This document shows, one piece after another, positions 56,273 to 64,000 of a DNA stretch of 64,000 nt. Position numbers and translations under genes: made by a program. Source of the stretch: Maribacter sp. HTCC2170 (GTDB lineage Bacteria; Bacteroidota; Bacteroidia; Flavobacteriales; Flavobacteriaceae). The notes below the pieces were generated by a model. That model had not been told where the DNA came from and ran no database searches. It was given only the letters and a program-made list of their open reading frames with translations. Every line of letters begins with the position of its first letter. Within the stretch, counting starts at the first letter, position 1. The stretch lies in contig NC_014472.1 of assembly GCF_000153165.2 (NCBI RefSeq), positions 3,778,001 to 3,842,000 on the forward strand, written 5' to 3'.

Positions 56273-56632
56273 TTAATATTGATTGGTTGCCAAAAGCACC
56301 AAAGTGCAGGCCACATCGAACTTTATGTTGTTTTTCTCCAAAAGCCTGTAAAATTCAGGGTTTTCAGTTCCAGGGTTAAAAATTACCCTTGATGGTTGTA
56401 GGTTTATAATGTCATTATAATATGCTTCTTGTCTTTTTGGATTTAAATACAAAGTAATCGTATGTATATTTTGGATATCATCTAAATTGGTATTAATTTG
56501 GACGCCGTGAATTACTCCTACTTGTAATCCGTATGCCTTAGTTACAATTCCTTTGTCAACTAAACGATTTATTGCGATATTACTGTAGCGGTCTGGTTTC
56601 AAAGAAGCCCCAAAAACAAGAGTGTCTTTCAT
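56273..56632 (-). CDS. CoA-binding (Rossmann) domain protein
   Basis: A 119-residue cytosolic protein of the CoA_binding_2 family, a single Rossmann-like domain (TLVFGASLKPDRYSN; NPGTENPEFYRLLEKNNI). Known members bind CoA or nucleotides, but the physiological role is not established. Its ATG is inside a 26-bp perfect palindrome. Convergent with the symporter gene. Confidence 0.88.
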   Translation of the reverse strand: MKDTLVFGASLKPDRYSNIAINRLVDKGIVTKAYGLQVGVIHGVQINTNLDDIQNIHTITLYLNPKRQEAYYNDIINLQPSRVIFNPGTENPEFYRLLEKNNIKFDVACTLVLLATNQY

Positions 56633-56655
56633 TTGTTAAATATATTTAACAAATG
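56630..56655 (-). promoter_or_regulatory. 26-bp perfect palindrome over the start codon (likely operator)
   Basis: Bases 56630-56655 are identical to their reverse complement; the half-site is CATTTGTTAAATA. The outer CAT of the palindrome is the ATG of the CoA-binding gene. The length and two-fold symmetry fit a dimeric repressor site. The cognate regulator is not in the window. Confidence 0.7.
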
Positions 56656-56790
56656 TAACTTTTTCATAAAAAAGACGTCTTTATAATAATATAGATTAGG
56701 TTCATCTTTACTGAAGCAAAATAAAGGTCGTTGATAACGCTATATGTTTATAGTTAATGGTTAGTGTTTAGTATAGCCTATCAGCGAAAG

Positions 56791-56816
56791 AAACCCTGGC
56801 GGTAACGTCAGGGTTT
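56791..56816 (+). terminator. Orphan terminator-like hairpin in a divergent gap
   Basis: AAACCCTGGCG / CGTCAGGGTTT with a GTAA loop, one G-U pair on the + strand, followed by TTATGTTTTATAT. It lies in the 365-nt gap between the divergent CoA-binding and TonB-receptor genes, where no + strand gene precedes it. The gap otherwise holds the palindrome at 56630 and nothing else recognised. Confidence 0.6.
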
Positions 56817-56997
56817 TATGTTTTATATATTCCGTTTAGAGTCCAAATTGTCATTTTACCGCTTGAACCAATCTGGAGTTTGAGTTAAAGAATGTTAAAA
56901 TCAAACTATTTGGTAACATTCTTCCCATTTCCTCGTCCAGTATAAAACATCAATCAACAATCAATCTGCCTCAGGGCAAAATCAAAAAACGAACAAC

Positions 56998-59448
56998 ATG
57001 AAAAAAGTAGTACTACTTTTTGCACTATTAATCTATGGTGCAATTACAGCAAACCATCCTACAGATCCATCAGACTTAAAGAATGGAAGCATTTATGGCA
57101 AGGTCATCGACGCTTCTTTAAAAGAGCCAGTGGCCTACGCGGCCATAGTCATTAAATCTCAACTCGATGGCGCCAATTTAACAGGAGGAATCACCCAAGA
57201 AGATGGCTCGTTTGAGATTAGAGATCTTCCAGAAGGAGACTTGATACTGGAAGTACAGTTTATTGGATATAAAACGCATACACAAAGTTTATCCATATCT
57301 AAAAGAAAGAAAAAAATAGACTTGGGAACAATCTCCATTACTGAAGAATCAGAACAACTTGAAGGTGTTGAGGTAGTTGCCGAAAGAACAACAATAGAGC
57401 AGAAAATAGATAGGAAAGTAATAAATGTGGGTAAAGACCTTACAACGGCTGGTGCTACTGCAGCAGACATAATGAACAACATTCCCTCATTAAACGTTGA
57501 TTCCCAATCTGGTGAATTATCTTTACGTGGAAACACCAATGTAAGGGTAATGGTCGATGGCAAACTATCTAATGTACCCGTGGCACAATTATTAAGGCAG
57601 ATTCCATCCACCTCAATCAAATCAATAGAACTGATTACCAATCCATCAGCAAAATATAACCCTGAAGGCATGAGTGGTATGATCAATATTGTATTGCACA
57701 AAAATGCCAATATCGGATTTAACGGTAACATAAATACAGGGTTGACTGTGGCTAAAGAGGCAAAATTCAACAGCTCACTAGATTTGAATTACCGAAATGG
57801 AAAATTCAATCTTTACGGCAATTACGGTGTAAACGTGGGAAAATATGTAAATGATGGCTCAATATTAAGGACCACAGAAAATTCAGAACAGTTGTTCGAT
57901 TTTCTTTCGAATGACAAATCACATCTTTACAAAGTAGGTGTAGATTTCTATTTAAATGACAAGAATACAATCTCAGTCTTTACAAATCAGAACAATCATG
58001 ATGGGAAATTTAGGGGATTGACTGACATACAGTACTATAATAACCCCTCATTAAATGGAACCCAAGACTTTACAAGTGACAACGAGAATATAAGTTCACA
58101 ATACAATTTTGACTATAAGTTAGATTTCAACAAGGAGGGTCATAATTTGGAACTTGAAGTGGATTACAATGAGTTCGAAGAGGACGAAATTGCCGATTTT
58201 AAGAATTCGGGCAATGTAGTTTTTCCAAACTATCAAGATTTTGTAGATACAGAAAGAACACAGATAATTGCCAATTTAGATTACGTCAACCCTTTGGATT
58301 CAATATCAAAATTGGAATTTGGTGTTGAAGCAAGAGTATTTGAAACAAATGTTGATTATGCTTCAACTGGTCTTTCGTTCAATGAAATTGGCAATTTGCT
58401 CCCAACACCAGACAAAGGTTTTGTTTATGGAATGGATATTTATTCTGCATATGCAACTTTCGGTCAGAATTACAAAAAATGGTCTTATCAAGTTGGGCTG
58501 CGCGTTGAAGATGTTGAAGTGACAGCTGATACAGATGACACACGATCATACACTGATGATTATACCGAGTTATACCCTTCATCCTTTATCACTTATTCTC
58601 CTTCGGATAAAAATCAATTTCAATTGAGTTTTAGTAGAAGGGTTGACAGACCCGGGCTTTCCCAAGTAAACCCTATAAGAGAATGGTCTACTCCCTTGAT
58701 ATCTTCTTTAGGCAACGAAAGTCTATCACCTCAATTTACCAACTCATTTGAACTCAATTACACCAGAAGATTGGAAAAAGGTAGTATTACCGCTGGGGTT
58801 TTCTATAGAGCAATAAAAGATGACATAAGCAGAGCGGTATATATAGATAGACTAGATCTGAACAAAACGATTTTAACCTTTGACAATTTTGATGACACCT
58901 CATCTTATGGCTTAGAAATTTCAGGAAACTATAAGCCCACAAAATGGTGGAGTATAAACGGTAGCTTTGACTTGTATTCGCAAACACAGCAGGGAATCAC
59001 CGAACGATTGGCTGGTGACAACTCCGCCGCAACAATAGATGACATCACTATTGAGAACGTAGAGGTTGATAATCTGGCTTGGAATATGCGAATGAACAAC
59101 AGTATAAAAGTGAACAAGAAATTATCACTTCAAATATTTGGATTTTATAGAGGAGCCAATGAGAACATACAATTTGATGTTAAACCGATGTACTTTGTTA
59201 ATACAGGTGCCCGATACAGTTTTGCACAAGGTAAAGGAACTTTTAGTTTAAACTTCAATGATGTGTTCAATACCATGCGATTCGCATTTACATCTGTAAA
59301 CCCAATTGCACAAGAGGGAAGGTTTAATTGGGAAAGTCAGTCTCTATATGCAGGATTGTCATACCGTTTCGGAAGCGGAAAAAATAGAGCAGCTCAAAGA
59401 AAGCGAAGAGACAACAACACCAAGCAAGGTGGCGGTGGAATTCTTTAA
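56998..59448 (+). CDS. TonB-dependent outer-membrane receptor (OMP_b-brl_3 type)
   Basis: An 816-residue outer-membrane receptor. After the signal peptide (cleavage about ITANH) comes a carboxypeptidase-regulatory beta-sandwich (about residues 30-115; YGKVIDASLKEPVAYAAIV), the plug domain (about 135-225; DIMNNIPSLNVDSQSGELS), and a beta barrel to the end (GLSYRFGSGKNR). The family imports siderophores, vitamins, oligosaccharides or peptides; the substrate is unknown. It is alone, not in a SusC/SusD pair. The C-terminal 20 residues are basic and Gln/Gly rich, after the last strand. A terminator follows 66 nt after the stop. Confidence 0.87.
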   Translation: MKKVVLLFALLIYGAITANHPTDPSDLKNGSIYGKVIDASLKEPVAYAAIVIKSQLDGANLTGGITQEDGSFEIRDLPEGDLILEVQFIGYKTHTQSLSISKRKKKIDLGTISITEESEQLEGVEVVAERTTIEQKIDRKVINVGKDLTTAGATAADIMNNIPSLNVDSQSGELSLRGNTNVRVMVDGKLSNVPVAQLLRQIPSTSIKSIELITNPSAKYNPEGMSGMINIVLHKNANIGFNGNINTGLTVAKEAKFNSSLDLNYRNGKFNLYGNYGVNVGKYVNDGSILRTTENSEQLFDFLSNDKSHLYKVGVDFYLNDKNTISVFTNQNNHDGKFRGLTDIQYYNNPSLNGTQDFTSDNENISSQYNFDYKLDFNKEGHNLELEVDYNEFEEDEIADFKNSGNVVFPNYQDFVDTERTQIIANLDYVNPLDSISKLEFGVEARVFETNVDYASTGLSFNEIGNLLPTPDKGFVYGMDIYSAYATFGQNYKKWSYQVGLRVEDVEVTADTDDTRSYTDDYTELYPSSFITYSPSDKNQFQLSFSRRVDRPGLSQVNPIREWSTPLISSLGNESLSPQFTNSFELNYTRRLEKGSITAGVFYRAIKDDISRAVYIDRLDLNKTILTFDNFDDTSSYGLEISGNYKPTKWWSINGSFDLYSQTQQGITERLAGDNSAATIDDITIENVEVDNLAWNMRMNNSIKVNKKLSLQIFGFYRGANENIQFDVKPMYFVNTGARYSFAQGKGTFSLNFNDVFNTMRFAFTSVNPIAQEGRFNWESQSLYAGLSYRFGSGKNRAAQRKRRDNNTKQGGGGIL

Positions 59449-59514
59449 GAATTAATTGTCATAATTTGTTGGGATAATGGTTGGTTGGTCTCAACACAAA
59501 CATTGACAATTAAG

Positions 59515-59549
59515 AAACCCTGACGAATTTCGTCAGGGTTTTATTTTTT
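59515..59549 (+). terminator. Bidirectional terminator between TonB receptor and fabH
   Basis: A perfect 12-bp stem (AAACCCTGACGA / TCGTCAGGGTTT) with an ATT loop followed by TATTTTTTT. It serves the convergent genes on both sides. The stem core CCCTGACG is shared with hairpins at 15433 and 56791. Confidence 0.9.
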
Positions 59550-59564
59550 TAAATTTAAGTTGTT

Positions 59565-60572
59565 TTACCATCTAATCATGACACTACCCCAAGTAAAGCC
59601 ACTGCCAAAAGCCGCAAGAACAACCAAATCACCATCTTTTACTCGACCTTGCTCCCATGCTTCAGTCAAAGCAATTGGAATCGAAGCGGCCGTTGTATTA
59701 CCATATTTCATTATATTATTGAAGACTTTATCATCTGTCAGACCAAATTTTCTTTGGATGAACTGCGATATTCGTAAGTTAGCTTGATGCGGTACCAGTA
59801 GGTCTATATCCTCTTTTTTTAAATCGTTGGTCATTAAACCTTCCATAATCACCTCACTAAATCGCACTACTGCATTTTTAAACACAAATTGGCCGTTCAT
59901 ATAAGGATAGTATGAGGCATCGTCCGGATCATTTTCTTCAATGATATCTGTAATCCATCTTTTACCCATTCCTGGAGCGATCAAAGAGAGCTCTTCCGCA
60001 TGTTGCCCTTCAGAATGTAAATGGGTAGAAAGAATTCCTTTAGTCGTGTCTTCTTCCCTTGAAAGAACCGCAGCTCCTGCTCCATCACCAAAAATAACCG
60101 TAACACCTCTTCCCCGTGTAGTAAAATCAAGACCTGTAGAGTGAACCTCTGAGCCAATCACCAACACATTTTTGTACATGCCAGATTTAATGTATTGGTC
60201 TGCCACTGAGATACCATAAACAAATCCAGAACATTGGTTTCTTACATCCAATGCGCCAACAGTTTTTATACCTAAATCTCTTTGCACCAATACGCCAGGG
60301 CCAGGAAAATAATAATCTGGACTTAAAGTCGCAAAAACGATAAAATCTATTTCATCCTTATCAATTCCAGAACGTTCTATGGCAATTTTGGCGGCTTTGA
60401 CACCCATTGTGGTGGTCGTATCTTCACCTTTGATCACATGTCGGCGCTCCTTAATCCCTGTTCGTTCTTGAATCCATTCATCATTGGTATCCATCACTTT
60501 TGATAGATCATCATTTGTCACTACATTTTCGGGAACAAAATACCCGAGTCCGGTTATTTTCGAGTTATACAT
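59565..60572 (-). CDS. fabH: 3-oxoacyl-ACP synthase III (FabH)
   Basis: A 335-residue thiolase-fold enzyme starting fatty-acid chains from acyl-CoA and malonyl-ACP. The catalytic triad is seen: C114 (NQCSGFVYG), H262 (LLVPHQANLRI) and N292 (KYGNTTAASIP). Length is typical. It is not next to other fab genes. A second FabH-like role, such as starting branched or polyene chains, cannot be excluded. Confidence 0.94.
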   Translation of the reverse strand: MYNSKITGLGYFVPENVVTNDDLSKVMDTNDEWIQERTGIKERRHVIKGEDTTTTMGVKAAKIAIERSGIDKDEIDFIVFATLSPDYYFPGPGVLVQRDLGIKTVGALDVRNQCSGFVYGISVADQYIKSGMYKNVLVIGSEVHSTGLDFTTRGRGVTVIFGDGAGAAVLSREEDTTKGILSTHLHSEGQHAEELSLIAPGMGKRWITDIIEENDPDDASYYPYMNGQFVFKNAVVRFSEVIMEGLMTNDLKKEDIDLLVPHQANLRISQFIQRKFGLTDDKVFNNIMKYGNTTAASIPIALTEAWEQGRVKDGDLVVLAAFGSGFTWGSVMIRW

Positions 60573-60719
60573 ATATGGGTTAATTTATTTTGAAAGGTAC
60601 AAATTGGGCTTTTATTTTCAATTTTAAAAACCATTTAACTAATATAAAAAAATTACCTGATCAAGACCAATATTCATTCCCACAGGATTTTTTAATTAAA
60701 TAACATCAAAGCGTGCCAG

Positions 60720-60750
60720 TTTGTCACGGTATTAAAGTATGGTATTTTTT
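60720..60750 (+). promoter_or_regulatory. Promoter of htpG
   Basis: TTTG (60720-60723), 19 bp, then TATTTTTT (60743-60750), one base off TAnnTTTG; a TTTG also ends at 60753. It lies 39-69 nt before the htpG ATG. It looks like the primary sigma type rather than a separate heat-shock promoter. Confidence 0.55.
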
Positions 60751-60788
60751 TTGAATGACATGAGTTGTAATTCTTAAAAAGAAATAAA

Positions 60789-62681
60789 ATGGCCACAGGC
60801 AAAATAAATGTATCAGTAGATAATATATTCCCATTAATCAAAAAATTCCTTTACAGTGATCACGAGATTTTTCTTCGGGAATTGATTTCAAATGCAACCG
60901 ATGCCACTTTGAAGTTAAAGCATTTGACTTCAATTGGTGAGGCCAAGGTTGAATATGGCAACCCAATGATTGAGGTCAAAATCGACAAGGAGGGCAAAAA
61001 GCTTCATATTATTGACCAAGGTCTTGGTATGACCGAGGATGAAGTAAAAAAGTACATCAATGAAGTAGCCTTTTCTGGAGCTGAAGAATTTATTGACAAA
61101 TATAAGGATGCAGAAAAAGATGCTGGAATCATAGGACACTTCGGTCTTGGTTTTTATTCATCCTTCATGGTGGCAGATAAAGTAGAAATAATTACGAAAA
61201 GTTTTAAAGATGAGCCAGCGGCCCATTGGTCTTGCGATGGTTCCCCAAAGTTTACTTTAAAGAAAGCAAAAAAAGAAGATCGTGGTACTGAGATAATTTT
61301 ACACATCTCGGAAGATGAGCAAGAATTCTTGGAAGAGGGAAGGATAACAGAGCTTTTAAACAAGTATAACAAGTTTATGCCAATTCCTATAAAATTTGGC
61401 ATGAAGACCGAGACCCTTCCAAAACCAGAAGATGCAAAAGAGGAGGATCCAGCGCCCACACAGGAAATTGACAATATTATAAACAATCCGAACCCGGCGT
61501 GGACAAAACAGCCATCTGACTTAGAAGATGAGGATTATAAGAGCTTCTACAGAGAACTTTACCCTATGCAGTTTGAGGAACCTTTATTCAATATTCATTT
61601 GAACGTTGATTATCCTTTTAACCTTACAGGTATTCTTTACTTTCCAAAATTGAGCAACGACCTCAACATGCAAAAAGACAAAATACAGCTTTTTCAAAAT
61701 CAGGTTTTTGTAACTGATAATGTTGAAGGTATTGTTCCTGAATTCCTAACCATGTTACGTGGGGTGATCGACTCACCAGATATTCCTTTGAACGTATCAC
61801 GTTCGTACTTGCAAGCAGATGGAGCTGTTAAAAAAATATCGTCTTACATCACCAGAAAGGTGGCCGATAAATTGAATTCCATTTTCAAAAACAATAGGGA
61901 AGAATTCGAAGCCAAGTGGAACGATATAAAAATAGTTATTGAATATGGCATGCTATCAGAAGATAAATTCTTTGAAAAAGCTGACAAATTTGCATTATAC
62001 CCAACCATAGATGGCAAATTCTTCACTTTTGAAGAATTACAGGAAAACTTAAAAGAGAAGCAAACTGATAAAGACGACAAATTGGTAGTGTTGTATGCTT
62101 CAGACAAAGAAGCCCAACATAGTTATATTGAAGCAGCTAAAGATAAAGGGTATGAAGTCTTATTGATGGATTCTCCCATTATTGGACATTTGATGCAAAA
62201 GTTGGAAACTTCAAAAGAAAACATATCATTTGCAAGAGTTGATGCTGATCACTTGGATAATCTTATCAAAAAAGAAGATACACAGATTTCAAAACTCTCA
62301 GATGAAGAAAAAGACCGCCTCAAGGCGAATTTAGAGACTGTATTTGGCGAAAAAAGCAGCTATACCATACAGATGGAAGCAATGGATAGTAATGCCTCAC
62401 CTTTCATTATTACCGAACCGGAATTTATGCGTAGAATGAAAGAAATGCAGCAGACTGGCGGTGGCGGTGGTATGTTCGGTATGGGCGGCATGCCAGAAAT
62501 GTACAATCTTATTGTTAATACCAATCATGAATTGGTCGGAGAAATCTTGAATACCAAAACCGAAAAGAAACGCAAGCGATTAATCAGTCAATCACTTGAT
62601 TTAGCAAAACTTTCCAAAGGGTTGTTAAAAGGTGAAGATTTAACCAATTTCATAAAACGCAGCTACGATATGGTTAAATAA
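60789..62681 (+). CDS. htpG: Molecular chaperone HtpG (Hsp90)
   Basis: A 630-residue Hsp90 chaperone. The N-terminal GHKL ATPase has ELISNATDA, IDQGLGMTEDEV and GHFGLGFYSSFMVAD. The middle domain has NLTGILYFPK and the catalytic-loop arginine in LNVSRSYLQAD. The C-terminal dimerisation domain contains a Gly/Met-rich loop (GGGGGMFGMGGMPE) and ends RSYDMVK, without the eukaryotic MEEVD tail. Followed after 31 nt by the DUF2141 gene. Confidence 0.97.
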   Translation: MATGKINVSVDNIFPLIKKFLYSDHEIFLRELISNATDATLKLKHLTSIGEAKVEYGNPMIEVKIDKEGKKLHIIDQGLGMTEDEVKKYINEVAFSGAEEFIDKYKDAEKDAGIIGHFGLGFYSSFMVADKVEIITKSFKDEPAAHWSCDGSPKFTLKKAKKEDRGTEIILHISEDEQEFLEEGRITELLNKYNKFMPIPIKFGMKTETLPKPEDAKEEDPAPTQEIDNIINNPNPAWTKQPSDLEDEDYKSFYRELYPMQFEEPLFNIHLNVDYPFNLTGILYFPKLSNDLNMQKDKIQLFQNQVFVTDNVEGIVPEFLTMLRGVIDSPDIPLNVSRSYLQADGAVKKISSYITRKVADKLNSIFKNNREEFEAKWNDIKIVIEYGMLSEDKFFEKADKFALYPTIDGKFFTFEELQENLKEKQTDKDDKLVVLYASDKEAQHSYIEAAKDKGYEVLLMDSPIIGHLMQKLETSKENISFARVDADHLDNLIKKEDTQISKLSDEEKDRLKANLETVFGEKSSYTIQMEAMDSNASPFIITEPEFMRRMKEMQQTGGGGGMFGMGGMPEMYNLIVNTNHELVGEILNTKTEKKRKRLISQSLDLAKLSKGLLKGEDLTNFIKRSYDMVK

Positions 62682-62712
62682 TTAGCCTTATAACCTGCCA
62701 ATATCTTTAGGT

Positions 62713-63126
62713 TTGAATAATATTTTCTTTGCTCTTTTTATATTCTTTGTATGCTTTGTCAATGCACAAGAACAGCATTTAAGTGCCCAAATAAATGGTA
62801 TTAATTCGAATGAAGGAAAAATTCTTTATACCATTTTTTCTGGCAAAGAAGGATTTCCAAATGATGTGGATAAGGCGATTAAAAGTGGAAAAATTCTCAT
62901 TGAAAATGGTGGGGCCTCAATTGAAATAGATCTCCCAAAAGGAGAGTATGCTATAATGGTATTTCATGATGAAGATGACAACGATGAATTAAAAACCAAT
63001 TGGATCGGCATGCCAAAAGAAGGGGTTGGCAACTCAAATAACCATAAAGGCATTCCTAGTTATAAAAAGTCTGTTTTCAAATTAATTGAAGATAAATCAA
63101 TTGTTATTGAACTTTGGTATATGTAG
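62713..63126 (+). CDS. DUF2141 family secreted protein
   Basis: A 137-residue secreted protein: hydrophobic signal (about residues 1-19, cleavage near VNAQ), then a DUF2141 beta-sandwich (LPKGEYAIMVFHDEDDNDEL is the family's conserved middle). Function unknown. The start is TTG at 62713: an in-frame stop lies at 62683-62685 and no ATG precedes the signal peptide. It is 31 nt after htpG, so a joint transcript is likely. Confidence 0.8.
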   Translation: MNNIFFALFIFFVCFVNAQEQHLSAQINGINSNEGKILYTIFSGKEGFPNDVDKAIKSGKILIENGGASIEIDLPKGEYAIMVFHDEDDNDELKTNWIGMPKEGVGNSNNHKGIPSYKKSVFKLIEDKSIVIELWYM

Positions 63127-63154
63127 TATTAGTATGTACTGCCTTTTCAAATTA

Positions 63155-63187
63155 AAAGCGCTCTGATAATGCTTATCAGAGCGCTTT
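63155..63187 (+). terminator. Terminator after htpG-DUF2141
   Basis: A perfect 15-bp stem (AAAGCGCTCTGATAA / TTATCAGAGCGCTTT) with a TGC loop, 28 nt past the stop codon, then TCCTATTT. The T-tract is poor, so termination may be partial. Confidence 0.7.
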
Positions 63188-63296
63188 CCTATTTAATTGA
63201 CTTTATATTCGTTAAATCATTCTTAAAAAATAACTTTCCATTCTAACTTCTATTAATTTGGATAGATATCAATATGTTGATGTAAACAAATTAACC

Positions 63297-64000
63297 ATGA
63301 AGAACAATACAAGACGCACTTTTGTCAAAAGCCTAAGCCTTGGTTTGGGTTCCACTGCCATTTTACCATCCCTTGTTTCATTTGAACTGCCATTTAAAAC
63401 GATCAAGAAAAATTACACAGGAAAAAAACTGAACATCGCTTTATGTGGCCTTGGAAGATATGCCAATATTCTGGCTCGGAGTTTTGCGGATTCTGAATAT
63501 TGCAATCTTGCCGGAATCGTTACTGGAACACCATCAAAAGCTGTTGACTGGAAAAGACGTTATGGAATCCCTGATACCAATGTTTATAACTATGAGAATT
63601 TTGATGCAATTAAGTACAATATGAGCATTGATCTGGTTTATGTTGTCTTACCCAATTCAATGCATAAGGAGTTTACCATTCGTGCGGCAAGAGCTGGTAA
63701 GCATGTGATTGTAGAAAAGCCCATGGCCATTACCGCGAAAGATTGCCAAGAAATGATAGATGTCTGTAAAAAAGCAGAAGTACAGTTAGCCGTTGGTTAT
63801 CGCTTACATTACGAACCCCATCATATTGAAATTAAAAGATTGGGGCAAGAAAAGGTTTTTGGACAGGTTCGCCTAATAGAGGTTTCGCTAGGATACAGAA
63901 TTGGTGGAGACCCAAATGATTGGCACCTAAAAAAGTCTATGTCTGGAGGTGGACCTTTGATGAACCTTGGTGTGTATTGTGTTCAAGCCTCTAGATATGT
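63297..64000 (+). CDS. Gfo/Idh/MocA oxidoreductase, Tat-exported, 3' end outside window
   Basis: About 234 codons are visible, with no stop before the window ends. The N-terminus MKNNTRRTFVKSLSLGLGS is a twin-arginine signal. A Rossmann domain follows (IALCGLGRYANILARSFADS), then DLVYVVLPNSMHKEFTIRAA and the family motif GKHVIVEKPMA. The start of the substrate domain (VGYRLHYEPHHIEIK, GGGPLMNLGVYCVQ) is also seen. Typical substrates are sugars or inositols with NAD(P). Glucose-fructose-oxidoreductase-like proteins are known to be exported by Tat, but the substrate here is unknown. Confidence 0.88.
   Translation, partial: MKNNTRRTFVKSLSLGLGSTAILPSLVSFELPFKTIKKNYTGKKLNIALCGLGRYANILARSFADSEYCNLAGIVTGTPSKAVDWKRRYGIPDTNVYNYENFDAIKYNMSIDLVYVVLPNSMHKEFTIRAARAGKHVIVEKPMAITAKDCQEMIDVCKKAEVQLAVGYRLHYEPHHIEIKRLGQEKVFGQVRLIEVSLGYRIGGDPNDWHLKKSMSGGGPLMNLGVYCVQASRY

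Noticed and set aside
57159-57770. 203-codon minus-strand frame opposite the TonB receptor gene
   Set aside because: Fully inside the receptor's plug and regulatory domains, with no recognisable protein pattern.

Overview
The window is one contiguous stretch of a low-GC genome from the Bacteroidota, almost certainly a marine-type member of the Flavobacteriaceae. The evidence is the combination of a giant secreted protein ending in a type IX secretion (T9SS) sorting domain, an OMP_b-brl_3-type TonB-dependent receptor, BshC (bacillithiol synthesis), the rpmB-rpmG-DUF4295-ftsY ribosomal cluster, DUF3667, DUF922, DUF2911 and DUF2141 proteins, and promoter elements of the Bacteroidota type (TTTG, about 19-20 bp, TAnnTTTG). 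I cannot assign a genus. There is no sign of a prophage, IS element, CRISPR array, rRNA or tRNA. It reads as ordinary chromosome with a few unusual loci.

Region 1 (1-10618, + strand). The 3' part of a PLP-dependent decarboxylase is followed by three TPR proteins in tandem. Two of them are lipoproteins that share a 111-bp identical 3' segment. A SCO1/SenC copper-chaperone-like protein follows, then a large lipoprotein combining a PVC-type dehydrogenase propeller, HEAT repeats and a cytochrome c domain. All three TPR proteins carry the same five-histidine pattern, so I read this as a possible uncharacterised metal- or redox-related envelope locus. Two strong inverted repeats sit at the starts of the SCO1 and cytochrome genes.

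Region 2 (10615-15249). A small unknown protein, an atypical K+-independent-type pyruvate kinase, a nitronate monooxygenase/FabK-like flavoprotein and the tRNA thiolase MnmA.

Region 3 (15486-22793, - strand). One gene for a 2435-residue secreted protein with ten 258-bp tandem repeats that appear identical at DNA level, two families of Asp-rich metal-binding repeats and a T9SS C-terminal domain.

Region 4 (23139-44507). Housekeeping and metabolic genes: yidC, pyrG, a DUF3820 protein, a Tat-exported hydroxypyruvate-isomerase-like protein, a DUF922 protein, a LysM/PBP1 lipoprotein, guaA, a small coiled-coil protein, a PNPOx-like protein, a second PLP decarboxylase, bshC, a secreted M14 peptidase, a DUF3667 membrane protein, a GntP permease, rimO and a beta-lactamase-fold lipoprotein.

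Region 5 (44509-56632). DUF2911, ftsY, DUF4295, rpmG, rpmB, cinA, an Hpt protein, an FAH-fold hydrolase, a surface protein, a DnaQ-like exonuclease, a probable beta-barrel protein, a 2-oxoacid dehydrogenase E2, recR, a sodium/solute symporter and a CoA-binding protein whose start codon lies inside a 26-bp perfect palindrome.

Region 6 (56998-64000). A TonB-dependent receptor, fabH, htpG, a DUF2141 protein and the 5' part of a Tat-exported Gfo/Idh/MocA oxidoreductase that runs off the window.
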